A DNA stretch of 64,000 bases from Effusibacillus dendaii (GTDB lineage: Bacteria > Bacillota > Bacilli > Tumebacillales > Effusibacillaceae), in NCBI RefSeq assembly GCF_015097055.1, contig NZ_AP023366.1:1402501-1466500 (forward strand), read 5' to 3'. Position numbers and translations under genes: made by a program. Below, piece after piece: positions 23,695 through 31,112 of this stretch. A model generated the notes under the pieces. It ran no database searches. It worked only from the letters and a program-made list of their open reading frames with translations, and was not told the DNA's origin. The first letter of the stretch is position 1; the number at the start of each line of letters is the position of its first letter.

Positions 23695-24999
23695 TTAATT
23701 TCCGGTTTTCAACTGCTGCAGTCGGTCATACAGGGATGCAAATTCCCCGTCCGCCGTAATCGCGTCTTTAGGATAATACAGTCTGTATCTGATTTCCGGC
23801 ACCAATGAATTGATCAGATGAGACACCTCGTGAATCTCCCGCAGCATTCCCTGTTCGTCGATCACGCGAATCCCCTCTTTGTAAAGAAACCCGCCTGTGG
23901 CAATCTCTTGGTAAATCAAATAATAGTGCGGATCAAGTCCCGTGGCTTGAAACGCGTCACGCATTTCCTGCAGACTGTCTTCTGTCTGCTTGTCGCACGC
24001 GACGGAAGCAAACAGGCGACGATCCAGAAAACGGCTCGCCAGATCGGCCAAAATGGGATCCGATTCTGACCGCCAACGTTGAAATGCATGCAGCATAATC
24101 GATTCGTCGAGACTCAGATACTCTGACACCTGTATATCAGACTCCCGTTTACTGAAGAAAGGAACCAGTTCAACCGGATGGTATTGTAAAAGGCCTTTAC
24201 CAAACAGAGCTTTTGCCCGCAGCATGACGGACCGCAGCAACAGATCACTGCCTACTGTTTTGTGATGCAAGTACACCTGTGTGTACATGAAATAACGGGC
24301 CAACACATATTGTTCTACCGTATGAATGCCAGAGCTTTTGATCACAATATCGTTCTCATAGGGACGCATAACCCGAATTAAACGCTCCAATTCATATTTT
24401 CCGTAAATGACTCCCGTATTGAATGCGTCACGCAATAAATAATCCATCCGGTCCACATCCAACTGGCTGGAAATAATCTGCACCAGCAGAGGGTATTTGC
24501 TATCTTTGGCAATAATGCCAGCCACATCCTGCGGAAACTGTTCGTCAACCGACCGCAAGATTCCGTTTACCTCCGAATCCTCCATTAAAATTCGCTGTGT
24601 CCAATTCTCGTGATGAGTTTGAAAAGCAGTTTCAAACGAATGAGAAAACGGACCATGTCCAATATCGTGCAGCAACGCCGCGCATAGGGCCAGTTTTTCC
24701 ACTCTTTCCTCATCCGGCCAGCCATGATTGCGATGAAAATGGGACAGCAGCTTGCGCATCGTTTCATAAGTTCCCAGAGAATGGGTTAACCTGCTGTGTT
24801 CCGATCCATGAAATACCAGGTAGGAAGTACCGAGTTGTTTAATCCGCCGCAAGCGTTGAAACGCTCTGGTGTTGATCAGATTCCAGATTAACGGATCTTT
24901 TATGTAAATCCAGTCGTGTATCGGGTCTTTCAGTACTTTTTCTTCGGCAAACCATTGCGTCGGCAAATCCGCTTCCTCCCTCGCATATGTTTCCAACAA
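23695..24999 (-). CDS. ywfO: HD-domain phosphohydrolase (YwfO-like)
   Basis: 434 residues. The HD motif set is clear: SRLTHSLGTYETM, LLHDIGHGPFSHSFE (His-Asp), and QLDVDRMDYLLRDAFNTGV. The beginning KDPIHDWIYIKDPLIWNLINT matches the YwfO/SAMHD1-like dGTP triphosphohydrolase relatives. Members cleave dNTPs or related nucleotides in the cytosol; the exact substrate is not fixed by sequence. Divergent from the gene at 25131. Confidence 0.88.
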   Translation of the reverse strand: MLETYAREEADLPTQWFAEEKVLKDPIHDWIYIKDPLIWNLINTRAFQRLRRIKQLGTSYLVFHGSEHSRLTHSLGTYETMRKLLSHFHRNHGWPDEERVEKLALCAALLHDIGHGPFSHSFETAFQTHHENWTQRILMEDSEVNGILRSVDEQFPQDVAGIIAKDSKYPLLVQIISSQLDVDRMDYLLRDAFNTGVIYGKYELERLIRVMRPYENDIVIKSSGIHTVEQYVLARYFMYTQVYLHHKTVGSDLLLRSVMLRAKALFGKGLLQYHPVELVPFFSKRESDIQVSEYLSLDESIMLHAFQRWRSESDPILADLASRFLDRRLFASVACDKQTEDSLQEMRDAFQATGLDPHYYLIYQEIATGGFLYKEGIRVIDEQGMLREIHEVSHLINSLVPEIRYRLYYPKDAITADGEFASLYDRLQQLKTGN

Positions 25000-25049
25000 A
25001 ACCCGGTCTTTCTAAAAGAGTACCATATTTTTTTAAAAACAGCTTGCAA

Positions 25050-25084
25050 AGAGAATCGTTCTCAACTATTGATTGTGTTATAAT
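25050..25084 (+). promoter_or_regulatory. promoter with Fur-family-like inverted repeat
   Basis: AGAGAAT-C-GTTCTCA at 25050-25064 is a 7-1-7 inverted repeat matching the Fur-type consensus TGATAAT-N-ATTATCA at 11 of 14 positions. A -10 box TATAAT is at 25079-25084. The -35 region coincides with the repeat, so a repressor would block the promoter. The site also lies upstream of the divergent ywfO gene. Confidence 0.4.
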
Positions 25085-25130
25085 GTAAACGTATAAATCA
25101 ACGACCAACGGTCCTAAAGGAGTAAAGCAA

Positions 25131-25562
25131 ATGGACGCCAACCGTGAACAGTTGCTTTCATTGTTCGATCGGCTCACCCCGCATCAACAAGATGACGTAA
25201 TACATTTGATGAAAACTTGGCTGGAAATGCCGGTACAGAAGCAACCCACAGAGACAGGGGAATCACCGCAAAATCCGCCGTTGCAAAACCCGAGCTTTCT
25301 TAATGAATGGCACTGCCTTAACGCTTTGAAAAAAGTGGTGGAAAATCATTACGCACCCCGCGTTGAATTGGGATACATCGCGTTTCACCCTGACCTTGAC
25401 AGCATTTCCACCGCTAAAACCAGGGATGCCGCCGAGAAGATGTATGTGCTGGAAGCGGCGTATGAATTAAAGGCGATTTTTGAGAAGGATCCAGACTCGG
25501 ATGTTTTCGACAAAGAGGTACTGGAAACTTTGCATAAACATTTGCATTACGTTACCAAGTGA
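25131..25562 (+). CDS. hypothetical protein (143 aa)
   Basis: 143-residue cytosolic protein: a helical N-terminus (REQLLSLFDRLTPHQQDDVI), a Pro/Gln-rich linker (residues 35-58), and a helical C-terminal domain (HCLNALKKVVENHYAPRVELGYIAF). I do not recognise the family. It has CTAAAGGAG as ribosome binding site and is expressed from the promoter at 25079. Confidence 0.68.
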   Translation: MDANREQLLSLFDRLTPHQQDDVIHLMKTWLEMPVQKQPTETGESPQNPPLQNPSFLNEWHCLNALKKVVENHYAPRVELGYIAFHPDLDSISTAKTRDAAEKMYVLEAAYELKAIFEKDPDSDVFDKEVLETLHKHLHYVTK

Positions 25563-25663
25563 AGAACTCTTCACATAACAGAATCCCCGTTGTCATACTA
25601 AATCAGGCGAAAGCCGGAGTTTAGACCACAAAGGTTCCGCCGCTTCCGGCGTATACGAATGGG

Positions 25664-25999
25664 ATGCAACAAACAAACCAGCCGTATCCGCCAATCCAGC
25701 CGGAAGTCAGGTTAAACAGATTGGATGACCGTGCCATTGCTACCTCTTACCTGCTTACACTGAAACGATCCGGACGGGACTATGCTTGGGCGGCATTTGA
25801 AACGACTGTTCCGCGTCTCCGAGGCTTCCTGGAAGATGCGTTTCGTATGTGTTCCCATCAAGCATATGAAGTTTGGCAATATATGGCTCGCAAAGGGTAT
25901 TACCCGGTTGTTTACGCTCCCCAACAAACGATGACGACGCTGGGACATATTTATCAGCAAGTGCCCTATCAGCAACCCATGAATGTGTATAGCCACTGA
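25664..25999 (+). CDS. spore coat protein, CotF-like
   Basis: 111-residue protein with the Coat F domain: DDRAIATSYLLTLKRSGRDY, then ETTVPRLRGFLEDAFRMCSHQAYEVWQYMARKGYYPV, which matches the helical CotF core. The N-terminus (MQQTNQPYPPIQP) is Pro/Gln-rich, and the end contains QQ/Tyr residues as in coat and YpbE-like proteins. No strong ribosome binding site is visible, so the start is uncertain. Expected to be made in the mother cell. Confidence 0.82.
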   Translation: MQQTNQPYPPIQPEVRLNRLDDRAIATSYLLTLKRSGRDYAWAAFETTVPRLRGFLEDAFRMCSHQAYEVWQYMARKGYYPVVYAPQQTMTTLGHIYQQVPYQQPMNVYSH

Positions 26000-26004
26000 A
26001 ATCG

Positions 26005-26043
26005 AAAAAAAAGCCTATGGACACTTGCATCCATAGGCTTTTC
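26005..26043. terminator. bidirectional terminator between the CotF-like and HesB-like genes
   Basis: AAGCCTATGGA / TCCATAGGCTT, an 11-base-pair stem with an eight-base loop, A tract before and T tract after. It can end both the plus-strand coat gene and the minus-strand HesB-type gene. Confidence 0.9.
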
Positions 26044-26052
26044 ATTCTTTAA

Positions 26053-26403
26053 TTACGAGCAGGCGCCCGGTTTCCCGGCGTCATTTGCTGTGCGAAATGA
26101 ACTGCCGCAACCGCAGCTGGACGTTGCGTTCGGGTTGCTGATTTTAAAACCGGCTCCCATCAGGGAATCCACATAGTCCACTTCAGCGCCGTTCAAATAT
26201 TGCGCGCTGTTCATGTCAACCAGAACCTTAACTCCATTTTCTGTAAATACTTGATCTTGCTCCTTGGCACGATCCAGTGCCATTCCATATGAGAAGCCGC
26301 TTCAGCCGCCAGATTTTACAAAAATCCGGAGAGCCATGTCTTCCCCTTTATCCGCAAGCAAGGTTTTTACTTTACTTGCAGCAGATTCGGTCAATGTTAC
26401 CAT
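26053..26403 (-). CDS. HesB/IscA-type protein with in-frame UGA (predicted selenoprotein)
   Basis: Reading from the ATG at 26403 (AAAGGGGAGAG upstream) gives MVTLTESAASKVKTLLADKG, then RIFVKSGG, a UGA codon (26302-26304), then SGFSYGMALDRA and on to SSCGCGSSFRTA. If the UGA is read, the protein is 116 residues, the normal size for A-type iron-sulfur carriers. The UGA sits exactly at the first conserved Cys of the GGCSGF motif; the other two Cys (CGC) are present. HesB-like selenoproteins with Sec at this position are a known family. A conventional call starting at MALDRA (26283) would lose the first 40 residues. Confidence 0.85.
26265..26304 (-). promoter_or_regulatory. predicted bacterial SECIS element for the HesB-type gene
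   Basis: Downstream of the UGA (26302-26304), on the minus strand, a hairpin TGGCAC-TGGATC-GTGCCA spans 26265-26282. Six base pairs close a six-base apical loop. The loop begins 26 bases after the UGA and has G among its first two or three bases, matching the described bSECIS rules (loop 16-37 bases from the UGA, G at its start). Confidence 0.65.
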
Positions 26404-26536
26404 TGCATCTCTCCCCTTTCGTTGAGTTCTAGAGCTATTTTAACATAGTACTGAAAACGAGAAAAGTCTGATACCTTACACTTTTGTCATTTAAAAATAC
26501 ACCAACACACATTTAGGGTGTCCCAATTGAATCTGC

Positions 26537-27103
26537 TTACACCAATTCAGCTAAAATCAGATAAAAACTATCGTGTGGCCGTGAAAGTTGCGGACGAAAA
26601 CCTGTTTTTTCCAGCTCGCTCTGCAAAAATTCCGCCGCCAGCCGTTCTTCCACCGGCGGGCCTGACTGTGTCTCTTTCTTCTCCCAATCGAGAATCAGCA
26701 CTTTGCCACCGGGCCGTAAAATCCGCTTCATTTCCAAAAGCCCCTGCCGCAAATCGTTCAACTCATGCAGCATAAAGGCACATATCACTTTTTCTACGCT
26801 GCTGTCCGGCAGATTGATCTGCTCCGCTTCGCTTTGAACCATCCGGAGATTGGAAATACCCGCTGCCTCGCATTTTTCCTTTAACATCTCAAGCATCTGC
26901 GGTTCCACATCAATTCCATACACTGTGCCAGATGTCAAACGAGCGGCTGGAATGGCAAAATAACCAATTCCTACGCCGATATCCGCAACATTGTCCCCGT
27001 CTTGTATATGTAACGCAGCAAGAGTTTCTTCCGGCGGCAACAGTTCCCGCCGTTTCGGATTGTCCAGTTTATGAACTTTATTTGGATTAAAACGATGTCC
27101 CAT
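26537..27103 (-). CDS. class I SAM-dependent methyltransferase
   Basis: 188 residues. Motif I is VADIGVGIGYFAIPAA, motif II GTVYGIDVEPQMLEML, post-II MVQSEAEQINLPDSS, motif III VICAFMLHELND and motif IV LRPGGKVLILDWEKKE: the UbiE/Methyltransf_11 layout. The N-terminus MGHRFNPNKVHKLDNPKRRELL is typical of a Firmicutes subgroup of unknown substrate. No neighbouring gene suggests a pathway. Confidence 0.88.
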   Translation of the reverse strand: MGHRFNPNKVHKLDNPKRRELLPPEETLAALHIQDGDNVADIGVGIGYFAIPAARLTSGTVYGIDVEPQMLEMLKEKCEAAGISNLRMVQSEAEQINLPDSSVEKVICAFMLHELNDLRQGLLEMKRILRPGGKVLILDWEKKETQSGPPVEERLAAEFLQSELEKTGFRPQLSRPHDSFYLILAELV

Positions 27104-27140
27104 GCAAACTCCTCCCCTTGTCTCTTCTCTCTATTGTACT

Positions 27141-27419
27141 TCAACCTTTAAACCGATAGTGACCCGGATAATCGTTTGCCAAAAAAAACTTTGCTGCAGA
27201 TGTTCTGAACCGTTCTGCATCCGGGTCTTTCTCCACCTGTTCAAAATCGAGCGCCAGCCTCGTTCTCAATTCTTTGATCGAAACAGGAATTTCCGGATGC
27301 TCTTTCAGTTGCAGCAAGCGGTGAAACGCCTGCTCCCTCAGTTCGGTAAAACACGCATCACACATCACATGGTGTTCATCCACCCGGTTGTCGCATTTAC
27401 AGCATTGATTTCCTTCCAT
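27141..27419 (-). CDS. hypothetical protein with zinc-finger-like N-terminus (92 aa)
   Basis: From the ATG at 27419 (GAGGGATC upstream) the protein reads MEGNQCCKCDNRVDEHHVMCDACF; C-x2-C ... C-x2-C suggests a treble-clef or zinc-ribbon fold. A helical domain follows (QAFHRLLQLKEHPEIPVSIKEL). The frame is open upstream to 27497. Function unknown. Confidence 0.62.
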   Translation of the reverse strand: MEGNQCCKCDNRVDEHHVMCDACFTELREQAFHRLLQLKEHPEIPVSIKELRTRLALDFEQVEKDPDAERFRTSAAKFFLANDYPGHYRFKG

Positions 27420-27564
27420 CAGATCCCTCCCTTTTATCAGAATTGGCTGCAAACGGATGCAGGAAAACCAATTTCCCGCATCGAACATTTTACACACACA
27501 TTATCTACCGTTATAACATTTTACCGAAACTTGTACACTACCGATACGGGGAGGAAAAACTCTA

Positions 27565-27759
27565 ATGCATATGTGGGTGATCGCTTTGCTCATTCTGCAG
27601 TTGTTGTTGATTGTTGGGCTGGTCACTTATTTTAAACAGAATGGTTCCTGGAACGAAGAAGTGAAATATACGATTTTGGAAGAAGAACAGACCGATCCGG
27701 AAGTAGTCGACAACCCCTATCGGAAAGTTTGGCGGGAATATCTGTCCTCCCGTGAATAG
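27565..27759 (+). CDS. small single-pass membrane protein (64 aa)
   Basis: One N-terminal transmembrane helix (MHMWVIALLILQLLLIVGLV) and a 40-residue acidic cytosolic tail (EEVKYTILEEEQTDPEVVDNP). GGGGAGG lies upstream. Unrecognised; size and topology resemble small sporulation or stress membrane proteins. Confidence 0.65.
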   Translation: MHMWVIALLILQLLLIVGLVTYFKQNGSWNEEVKYTILEEEQTDPEVVDNPYRKVWREYLSSRE

Positions 27760-27893
27760 CGTACCTTGTTTCCTCGACCGGTATGTACGGGCGTTCCCCT
27801 GGAAAATAGGCTTGCGGTTAGGGTATCTGTCCGTTACCTATTGCATCCTTCACGAATTTACTATTGATGTAAACGTGAAGGGAGGGCAAAACA

Positions 27894-28109
27894 ATGACAG
27901 GAGTTTTTGGCGGTTGGACCCAATGGGCTATTGTATTCCTGATTATTTTCGTGCTGTTCTTCTTGCTGGTGCCGGGGGTTCCGTATGCTGGGGTTGCTGC
28001 GGCGAAACCTTGCGGCTGCGGCCCTGCCGGAGTGGGAGTCGCAGGCGCTTACGGCGCTGGTTACGGCTACGGTTACCCGGCCGCAGGCGCTTATCCGTAC
28101 GCCTACTAA
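27894..28109 (+). CDS. YjcZ-type small sporulation-associated membrane protein (71 aa)
   Basis: Begins MTGVFGGWTQWAIVFLIIFV, the hallmark of the YjcZ family of very small hydrophobic proteins made in sporulating Bacilli (GGxxxWAxVxLIIFxLFFLLVPG). The C-terminal half is unusual: a Gly/Ala/Tyr-rich tail with GCGPAG and YGYGYPAAG. GAAGGGAGG is upstream and a terminator follows. A shorter paralogue is at 58345-58452. Nearly identical hydrophobic cores suggest duplication. Confidence 0.8.
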   Translation: MTGVFGGWTQWAIVFLIIFVLFFLLVPGVPYAGVAAAKPCGCGPAGVGVAGAYGAGYGYGYPAAGAYPYAY

Positions 28110-28119
28110 TTTTTAGGAG

Positions 28120-28154
28120 AAAGGGATTCCGTCAAATGGAATCCCTTTTGTTTT
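28120..28154 (+). terminator. intrinsic terminator of the YjcZ-type gene
   Basis: AAAGGGATTCC / GGAATCCCTTT, 11 base pairs with a seven-base loop, followed by TTTTGTTTT. It ends where the convergent membrane protein gene stops. Confidence 0.9.
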
Positions 28155-30012
28155 ACACCTTGCTAACATCCTCCCGGTCGTCTTTCGCTGCATTGTCAGC
28201 CACAATTGCCTGTTGGATGATGCCCGTCTTCACCATTGCGTTCGTCAACACCGTTACCGCCGCAAACAGCAAGACTCCGGTCGCTGCAATCACTCCCGAA
28301 TCATTCAATAGAAAAACGGCCAATGCTGCCACCGCGAACGATTGCACCATCCGCCCCTCCGCCGGGGTAAGCGTACGAAACCAATCCGTCCAAAACTGAT
28401 GGGCAAACAGCACGAGCAGGGTCACACACAAGAGCATTCCCCAAGGAGATACACGCAACAAATACCAGTTTAAAAGCCATTTTCGATGGATGATAGCAAA
28501 AAATTCATCGAATCCGCCATTTAAAAGCAGTGAACATATACGTCCGATATGGCTCTGCTGTTCATAGGGGACCAACAGATTGATAGCCAGTATGCCGCTT
28601 GCCAGAACCGCCGTTCCGGCAACCACCCAGACCCATTTTTTATAAAAAATCGCTGCTCTTTCGACCGCCGCCACATACATAAAAGCGATCGAAGCGGCCA
28701 CCGCCCCTCCCGCATTCGTCCCCAAGCGGGGAGACGCCAGCAGATAAATGATTGCACCAAATACAAGAAAGGAAAAAGCCTGAATAATCGTTTTCCACTC
28801 CACATAGCGCTGACTGGCTAAATAGTACAGCAGCAGCACAGCCCCAATCAAAATTCCCATATATTCGTTGCCGATTCCGTAATAGCGATCCCCTGCCAAC
28901 AAATCGTAGCCAAGCACCGAATTCTTCATCCAGTATCCCTGCTGCAGCAGATCTGGCAGGACCAGTCCAACTGTCATCGCAGACAGGAAAAAGAGTCTCC
29001 CCCTCTGTGTCTTAAACAGCGTCAGCGCGACAAACAGGATCGCCGACAGAATCCCGCATTTGACAGTTAAATCGGCAACGTCTCGGTAGCCAAGGATCGG
29101 CAAGAGCAGAAACACGGATGGCATCGTCAATAATCCGGTTAAAAGAACTCCCCATTTATCAGCAAAACGGACAGGCGCCAGTCGGCTGCTGATGGACCCT
29201 ATCAGCACGACCAGCATACCGAAAACAAACCCTTTAACCATATAAGGGCGCACCCGGTTGACCAGTGATATTTGATGGACCTGATCCTGCAAATACGGCA
29301 GCGTCGAACCGGACCACATCAAGGATCCGATGACTTCACCGCCTGTGTTAGGGTGTTCGGGCAGCCCTAAATGTGCCAATATGGTAGGATTCATATCCCG
29401 TACAGAGACTAACCCGATTTGACGTGTGCCATTCGAACTGAGCAGCGAATTTGGATCAACTCCGCCGCCGCTGACCAGCAGTATGCCAGCGGAACAAGGA
29501 CCTCGATCTTGTCCGGCAGTTGACAGATCACTCGTCACCAGCAGCAGATGTTTCAAATCCACGTCCTGCAGCAAATTCCCGACAAATCGGTCGGCAGCCT
29601 TCAACTGTTGTCGTTCAGTCAACCGCTCCAGTCGATTGAATTGAACCGTCAACAGGTTGCTGTGGTCGCGCAAAGCCAAATATCGCTTGTACATCTGTTC
29701 TTCGCCAACTGTTTCCGGTCCGATCCGTTCCACCCTTCCACCTGTTTGTCGAATGAGGGATTCTGCCGCCTCAATCCCCTCCGTTTTACGTACAGGGATC
29801 GATACATTAGCCGCGCCGCCTGCGGCCGCCATATCCAGTAAATGAGGTGTCGCCTGGCTGGATAACAGGTCCCATTTCAAACCGGGAATGACCACCACAA
29901 TCACCTGATTCTCCTGTTGCCCCCAGGCGGCCGCAGGCGTAACCTGTAAGAGACTGAGGCATAGAATAAAAAGTTGAAAGAATCTGATTATCCGCCCGCT
30001 GCCGCGTTTCAT
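28153..30012 (-). CDS. large membrane protein with alkaline phosphatase-like extracytoplasmic domain
   Basis: 619 residues. A signal/anchor (residues 1-30, FFQLFILCLSLLQVTPAAAW) is followed by an exported domain to about residue 240 with VIVVVIPGLKWDLLSSQATPH, LLVTSDLSTAGQDRG and VRDMNPTILAHLGLPEHPNTGG. These are the pattern of the alkaline phosphatase/sulfatase superfamily. About nine membrane helices follow. Enzymatic metal ligands are not all evident, so it may bind or transfer rather than hydrolyse. Similar proteins occur in Alicyclobacillus-type genomes without assigned function. Confidence 0.7.
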   Translation of the reverse strand: MKRGSGRIIRFFQLFILCLSLLQVTPAAAWGQQENQVIVVVIPGLKWDLLSSQATPHLLDMAAAGGAANVSIPVRKTEGIEAAESLIRQTGGRVERIGPETVGEEQMYKRYLALRDHSNLLTVQFNRLERLTERQQLKAADRFVGNLLQDVDLKHLLLVTSDLSTAGQDRGPCSAGILLVSGGGVDPNSLLSSNGTRQIGLVSVRDMNPTILAHLGLPEHPNTGGEVIGSLMWSGSTLPYLQDQVHQISLVNRVRPYMVKGFVFGMLVVLIGSISSRLAPVRFADKWGVLLTGLLTMPSVFLLLPILGYRDVADLTVKCGILSAILFVALTLFKTQRGRLFFLSAMTVGLVLPDLLQQGYWMKNSVLGYDLLAGDRYYGIGNEYMGILIGAVLLLYYLASQRYVEWKTIIQAFSFLVFGAIIYLLASPRLGTNAGGAVAASIAFMYVAAVERAAIFYKKWVWVVAGTAVLASGILAINLLVPYEQQSHIGRICSLLLNGGFDEFFAIIHRKWLLNWYLLRVSPWGMLLCVTLLVLFAHQFWTDWFRTLTPAEGRMVQSFAVAALAVFLLNDSGVIAATGVLLFAAVTVLTNAMVKTGIIQQAIVADNAAKDDREDVSKV

Positions 30013-30060
30013 GCAATCCCTCTTTCTATCCTAACGATTTCAGTTCCATTTTCTAGAATG

Positions 30061-30093
30061 CAAAAAAAGGAACCTGATTATACAGGCCCCTTT
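30061..30093 (-). terminator. intrinsic terminator of the 3D-domain gene
   Basis: On the minus strand GG-GG-CCTG-tataat-CAGG-TT-CC followed by TTTTTTT. It lies 15 bases past the stop of the 3D-domain protein. Confidence 0.75.
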
Positions 30094-30108
30094 CTCGATT
30101 GGAACTTT

Positions 30109-30891
30109 TTAGTTTAACATACGAACTTGAACATTCTGTACGCCAAATTGACTGATACCTTGCGCATCTGTATCGATGTATATGTCAATCCGGTTGCCGC
30201 GAATTTTCCCGCCTGTGTCCTCCGCTACCGCCTGAAAGCCATCTGGCGGCAGATTCGGATTTGAGTAACCGGAAATCCAAACTTTTGTCCCGATAGGAAT
30301 CACGTTTGGATCAACAGCAATGACACCTTGCCGGACAGTCGTTCCGGAATAGGTCTTGCCGCCATTTTTCCAATTCACATCAGATGGACCGTATGCGGTG
30401 GCCCGCATCGCCAATGTTTTTCCTTCGGTCGTTCCAACTGTCTGCGCCACTTTTACAACGGTTGGAGTCGCTTCTCTCAACGCGGAAAGACCGCTGCGGC
30501 TTGCTGCTATATGCGTACTGTCAACAGCAACCGTATTCGGCCGGTAGTTTTGACTGGCGGCTTGATCGCTCTGGGGAGCAGTTTGTCCACCCAACTGCGC
30601 CATTTCTCCGTTCGATTGCGCAGCTTGTTCGTTCGGTTGAACAGCTTTTCCGACTGGTTGAACCGTTTGTTCGCCTACCGGAAAAACTTGTCCACTATTT
30701 TGAGGGGCAGCTTGCTGTCCGGCACTGACTATTGCCGGAGATAAAAATTGGCCTGTCTGCCGATCATCCACTTTACTGGACAAATCGGCCAATTTGATCA
30801 AATCAGGCAGATCCCCTACGTGATGGGCTTGCCCTTCAACTGGTAAAAAAAGGAATGCAAACAAAGCACATGTAGCCTTAATACGTAACAT
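30109..30891 (-). CDS. secreted 3D-domain (MltA-like) cell-wall protein
   Basis: 260 residues. Signal peptide 1-22 (CALFAFLFLPVEGQA). A Gln/Ala-rich disordered region (residues 45-130) follows, then a C-terminal 3D domain: MRATAYGPSDVNWKNGGKTYSGTT, GVIAVDPNVIPIGTKVWISG, and AVAEDTGGKIRGNRIDIYID. The three Asp (Asp-Asp-Asp) that name the domain are in this part. Such domains bind or cleave peptidoglycan glycan strands in Firmicutes. A ydaO-type c-di-AMP riboswitch lies in the leader, as is usual for this class of gene. Confidence 0.88.
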   Translation of the reverse strand: MLRIKATCALFAFLFLPVEGQAHHVGDLPDLIKLADLSSKVDDRQTGQFLSPAIVSAGQQAAPQNSGQVFPVGEQTVQPVGKAVQPNEQAAQSNGEMAQLGGQTAPQSDQAASQNYRPNTVAVDSTHIAASRSGLSALREATPTVVKVAQTVGTTEGKTLAMRATAYGPSDVNWKNGGKTYSGTTVRQGVIAVDPNVIPIGTKVWISGYSNPNLPPDGFQAVAEDTGGKIRGNRIDIYIDTDAQGISQFGVQNVQVRMLN

Positions 30892-30904
30892 ACAGTCTCC
30901 TTCC

Positions 30905-31050
30905 TAAGCCTCCGAAGTTAGCTGACGGGTTCGGTAGAAGGTACCCTTGTTCCGGAAAATCGTTGCTCTCCGGTCCTTTCACCCCAAAAAACGGTTCCTC
31001 CGTACTTCAGCATGCGAACAAAGTCACGCATGCGCGGATTCGGCTTGTAA
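30905..31050 (-). ncRNA. ydaO/yuaA (cyclic di-AMP) riboswitch
   Basis: On the minus strand the leader contains AAGCCGAATCCGCG near the 5' end, GGAGGAACC, TTTGGGGTGAAAGG, and at the 3' end CCGAACCCGTCAGCTAAC followed by GGAGGC. These are the conserved blocks of the ydaO class. In Bacilli these RNAs turn off wall hydrolase and osmolyte transport genes at high c-di-AMP. Here it precedes the 3D-domain wall protein. Confidence 0.9.
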
Positions 31051-31112
31051 AATTCCTGTAAATTATACGAAATTGAAAGTAAAAAATCATTAGGAATCTG
31101 CTGGAAAAAAGC

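Noticed and set aside
26053-26283. 76-codon gene starting at MALDRA as the real HesB-type start
   Set aside because: Lacks a ribosome binding site and the first third of the domain; reading through the UGA from 26403 gives the complete family.
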